Part shown: in pieces, positions 62,683-64,000 of the stretch
Numbering within the stretch: position 1 is the stretch's first letter
Layout of the letters: every line of letters begins with the position of its first letter
Source of the DNA: Gemmatimonadaceae bacterium
GTDB lineage: Bacteria; Gemmatimonadota; Gemmatimonadetes; Gemmatimonadales; Gemmatimonadaceae
NCBI GenBank assembly: GCA_020846935.1
Contig: JADLCY010000010.1
Span: 1-64,000 of the forward strand
Direction: 5' to 3'
DNA: 64,000 nt
The notes under the pieces: model-generated
Databases searched by the model: none
What the model was told of the DNA's origin: nothing
Seen by the model: only the letters and a program-made list of their open reading frames with translations
Position numbers and translations under genes: made by a program

Positions 62683-64000
62683 ATGGCTGACGGACCTTCA
62701 CGCGCGCAGTTCATCAATCGCGAGCTGAGCTGGCTCGAGTTCAACGCCCGCGTGCTCCACGAGGCGCTGGACGAGCGGACGCCCCTGCTCGAGCGCCTCA
62801 AGTTCCTGGCGATCTTCACGTCCAACCTGGACGAGTTCTATCAGGTGCGCGTGGCCGGCCTTCGCCGGCAGGTCGCCGCCGGAGTCACACAGGTACCGGC
62901 TGACGGGATGCTTCCCGGGGTGCAGCTCGATGCCATCGACGAGCGCGTGCGGGAACTGGTGCTGCGACAGGAACGCTGTCTGCACGAGGAGGTGCTGCCG
63001 AGCCTGGCCGAGCATGGCATCCGACTGGTGGGCATGCAGGATCTCACCGCCGGCGAGCGCGCGGGGGTGGAAGCCTTCTTCACGCGCGAAGTCTTTCCCG
63101 TGCTTACGCCGCTCGGCGTCGACCCGAGCCACCCCTTTCCCTACATCTCGAACCTGTCGCTCTCGCTCGCGGTGGCGATTCGCGACCCCGACGATGGGAG
63201 CGAACGTTTCGCGCGCGTGAAGGTGCCGCGCAGTCTGCCGCGCTGGGTGCCGCTCGGTCGCGTGAACCATTTTCTGCCGCTCGAGCTGCTCATCGGCGCC
63301 AACCTCGGCGCGCTCTTTCCGGGGATGGAGGTCGTGGGTTGTCACGCGTTCAAAATCACGCGCTTTTCAGACCTCGACGTGCCGGCCGATGACGAGCCGG
63401 AAGATTTGCTGGCGAGCATCGAGGAGCAGGTGTTCCAGCGCCGATTTGGCGAGGTTGTGCGCCTCGAGGTCCAGGCGGGCACGCCGGCCTACCTGCGGGA
63501 CCTGTTGCTCGAGGAGTTGCGCGAGTCCGGAGGCCCCGACGTATTGCCGCTCACCGCCCGCGACGTGCACGAGGTGGGCGCACTCGTCGAGCTGAGCGAC
63601 CTGATGACGCTGGCGACGCTGGAGGTCCCGGCGCTCCGCGACACCCCGTATGCCCCGTTGATTCCTCCCGAGCTTCGCGACCCCGAGCGCTCGATGTTCG
63701 ACGTGATCCGCGAGCGCGACGTCCTCGTGCATCACCCCTTCGAGTCGTTCGCGCAGAGCGTCGAACGCTTTTTTGAGTCGGCGGCGGCGGACGAACACGT
63801 GCTCGCCCTCAAGACGACGCTCTATCGCACGTCGGGCGACACCGCGATGGTGCGCGCCCTCACCGAAGCGGCGCAGAGCGGCAAGCAGGTCGCGGTACTG
63901 GTCGAACTGCAGGCGCGGGGCGACGAAGCCAACAACATCAACTGGGCGCGCACGCTCGAGAACTACGGCGTGCACGTGGCGTACGGGCTGCCGGGACTCA
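62683..64000 (+). CDS. ppk1: Polyphosphate kinase 1, N-terminal part, cut by the window edge
   Basis: 439 residues from ATG 62683 are visible, of about 700. N-terminal domain FINRELSWLEFNARVLHEAL, then NLDEFYQVRVAGLRRQVAAG, the head domain SHPFPYISNLSLSLAVAIRD, and the catalytic core LVHHPFESFAQSVERFF and VAVLVELQARGDEANNINWA. The window ends in GVHVAYGLPGL, just before the LKTH motif whose His is phosphorylated in this family. It makes polyphosphate from ATP. Confidence 0.96.
   Translation, partial: MADGPSRAQFINRELSWLEFNARVLHEALDERTPLLERLKFLAIFTSNLDEFYQVRVAGLRRQVAAGVTQVPADGMLPGVQLDAIDERVRELVLRQERCLHEEVLPSLAEHGIRLVGMQDLTAGERAGVEAFFTREVFPVLTPLGVDPSHPFPYISNLSLSLAVAIRDPDDGSERFARVKVPRSLPRWVPLGRVNHFLPLELLIGANLGALFPGMEVVGCHAFKITRFSDLDVPADDEPEDLLASIEEQVFQRRFGEVVRLEVQAGTPAYLRDLLLEELRESGGPDVLPLTARDVHEVGALVELSDLMTLATLEVPALRDTPYAPLIPPELRDPERSMFDVIRERDVLVHHPFESFAQSVERFFESAAADEHVLALKTTLYRTSGDTAMVRALTEAAQSGKQVAVLVELQARGDEANNINWARTLENYGVHVAYGLPGL

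Overview
The window is one continuous stretch of GC-rich DNA with dense, tightly overlapping genes. It includes periplasmic or outer-membrane hydrolases, DUF305, DUF4281 and LVIVD proteins, and DeoC next to EutN/CcmL pentamers. This mix fits a soil or freshwater Gemmatimonadota-like bacterium. The assignment is an inference from gene content, because no rRNA is present.

Layout: (1) 1-4.7 kb is a decayed accessory region. It holds an N-terminally truncated subtilase, a frameshifted IS3 element spliced onto the tail of an IS30 transposase, a third IS fragment on the opposite strand, and the frameshifted C-terminal half of a Csb2 (Cas5-Cas6) protein, the remains of a type I-G CRISPR-Cas locus. 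(2) 4.9-17.9 kb is a ten-gene, translationally coupled cluster: a sensor-less sigma-54 activator, a winged-helix protein, a subtilase, several large proteins I do not recognise, two tiny ORFs and a 970-residue papain-like protease/peptidoglycan-binding/OmpA protein. None of the products has a visible signal peptide. This is the best candidate for an undescribed system. (3) 18.1-28.8 kb, minus strand, is an operon joining sulfate reduction to siroheme synthesis: cysH, sulfite reductase, hemA, a SirB-HemC fusion, a CobA-HemD fusion, hemB, a HemL-cysteine synthase fusion and a rhodanese. Consecutive genes overlap by 4 nt. The logic is that the siroheme made by the pathway is the cofactor of the sulfite reductase, and the sulfide produced is captured by the cysteine synthase domain. 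(4) 29.5-43.8 kb holds mostly exported or membrane functions: DUF305, gamma-glutamyltransferase, an S9 peptidase, an outer-membrane-like protein, a membrane AraC regulator, an LVIVD protein, a beta-lactamase-like hydrolase, DinB, DUF4281 and a TetR with a double operator. (5) 43.8-50.9 kb has two propeller-like lipoproteins and a MarR-TolC-EmrA-EmrB efflux operon. (6) 51.3-57.3 kb has a lipoprotein subtilase, tRNA-Leu, MarR, DegP and DnaK. (7) 57.9-60.3 kb has a rhomboid protease, two microcompartment vertex proteins and DeoC with a probable encapsulation peptide. (8) 60.6 kb to the end is a phosphate module: DUF47 regulator, PiT transporter and polyphosphate kinase, cut by the window edge.

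Long reading frames antisense to real genes are common here because of the GC bias, and they were not called.
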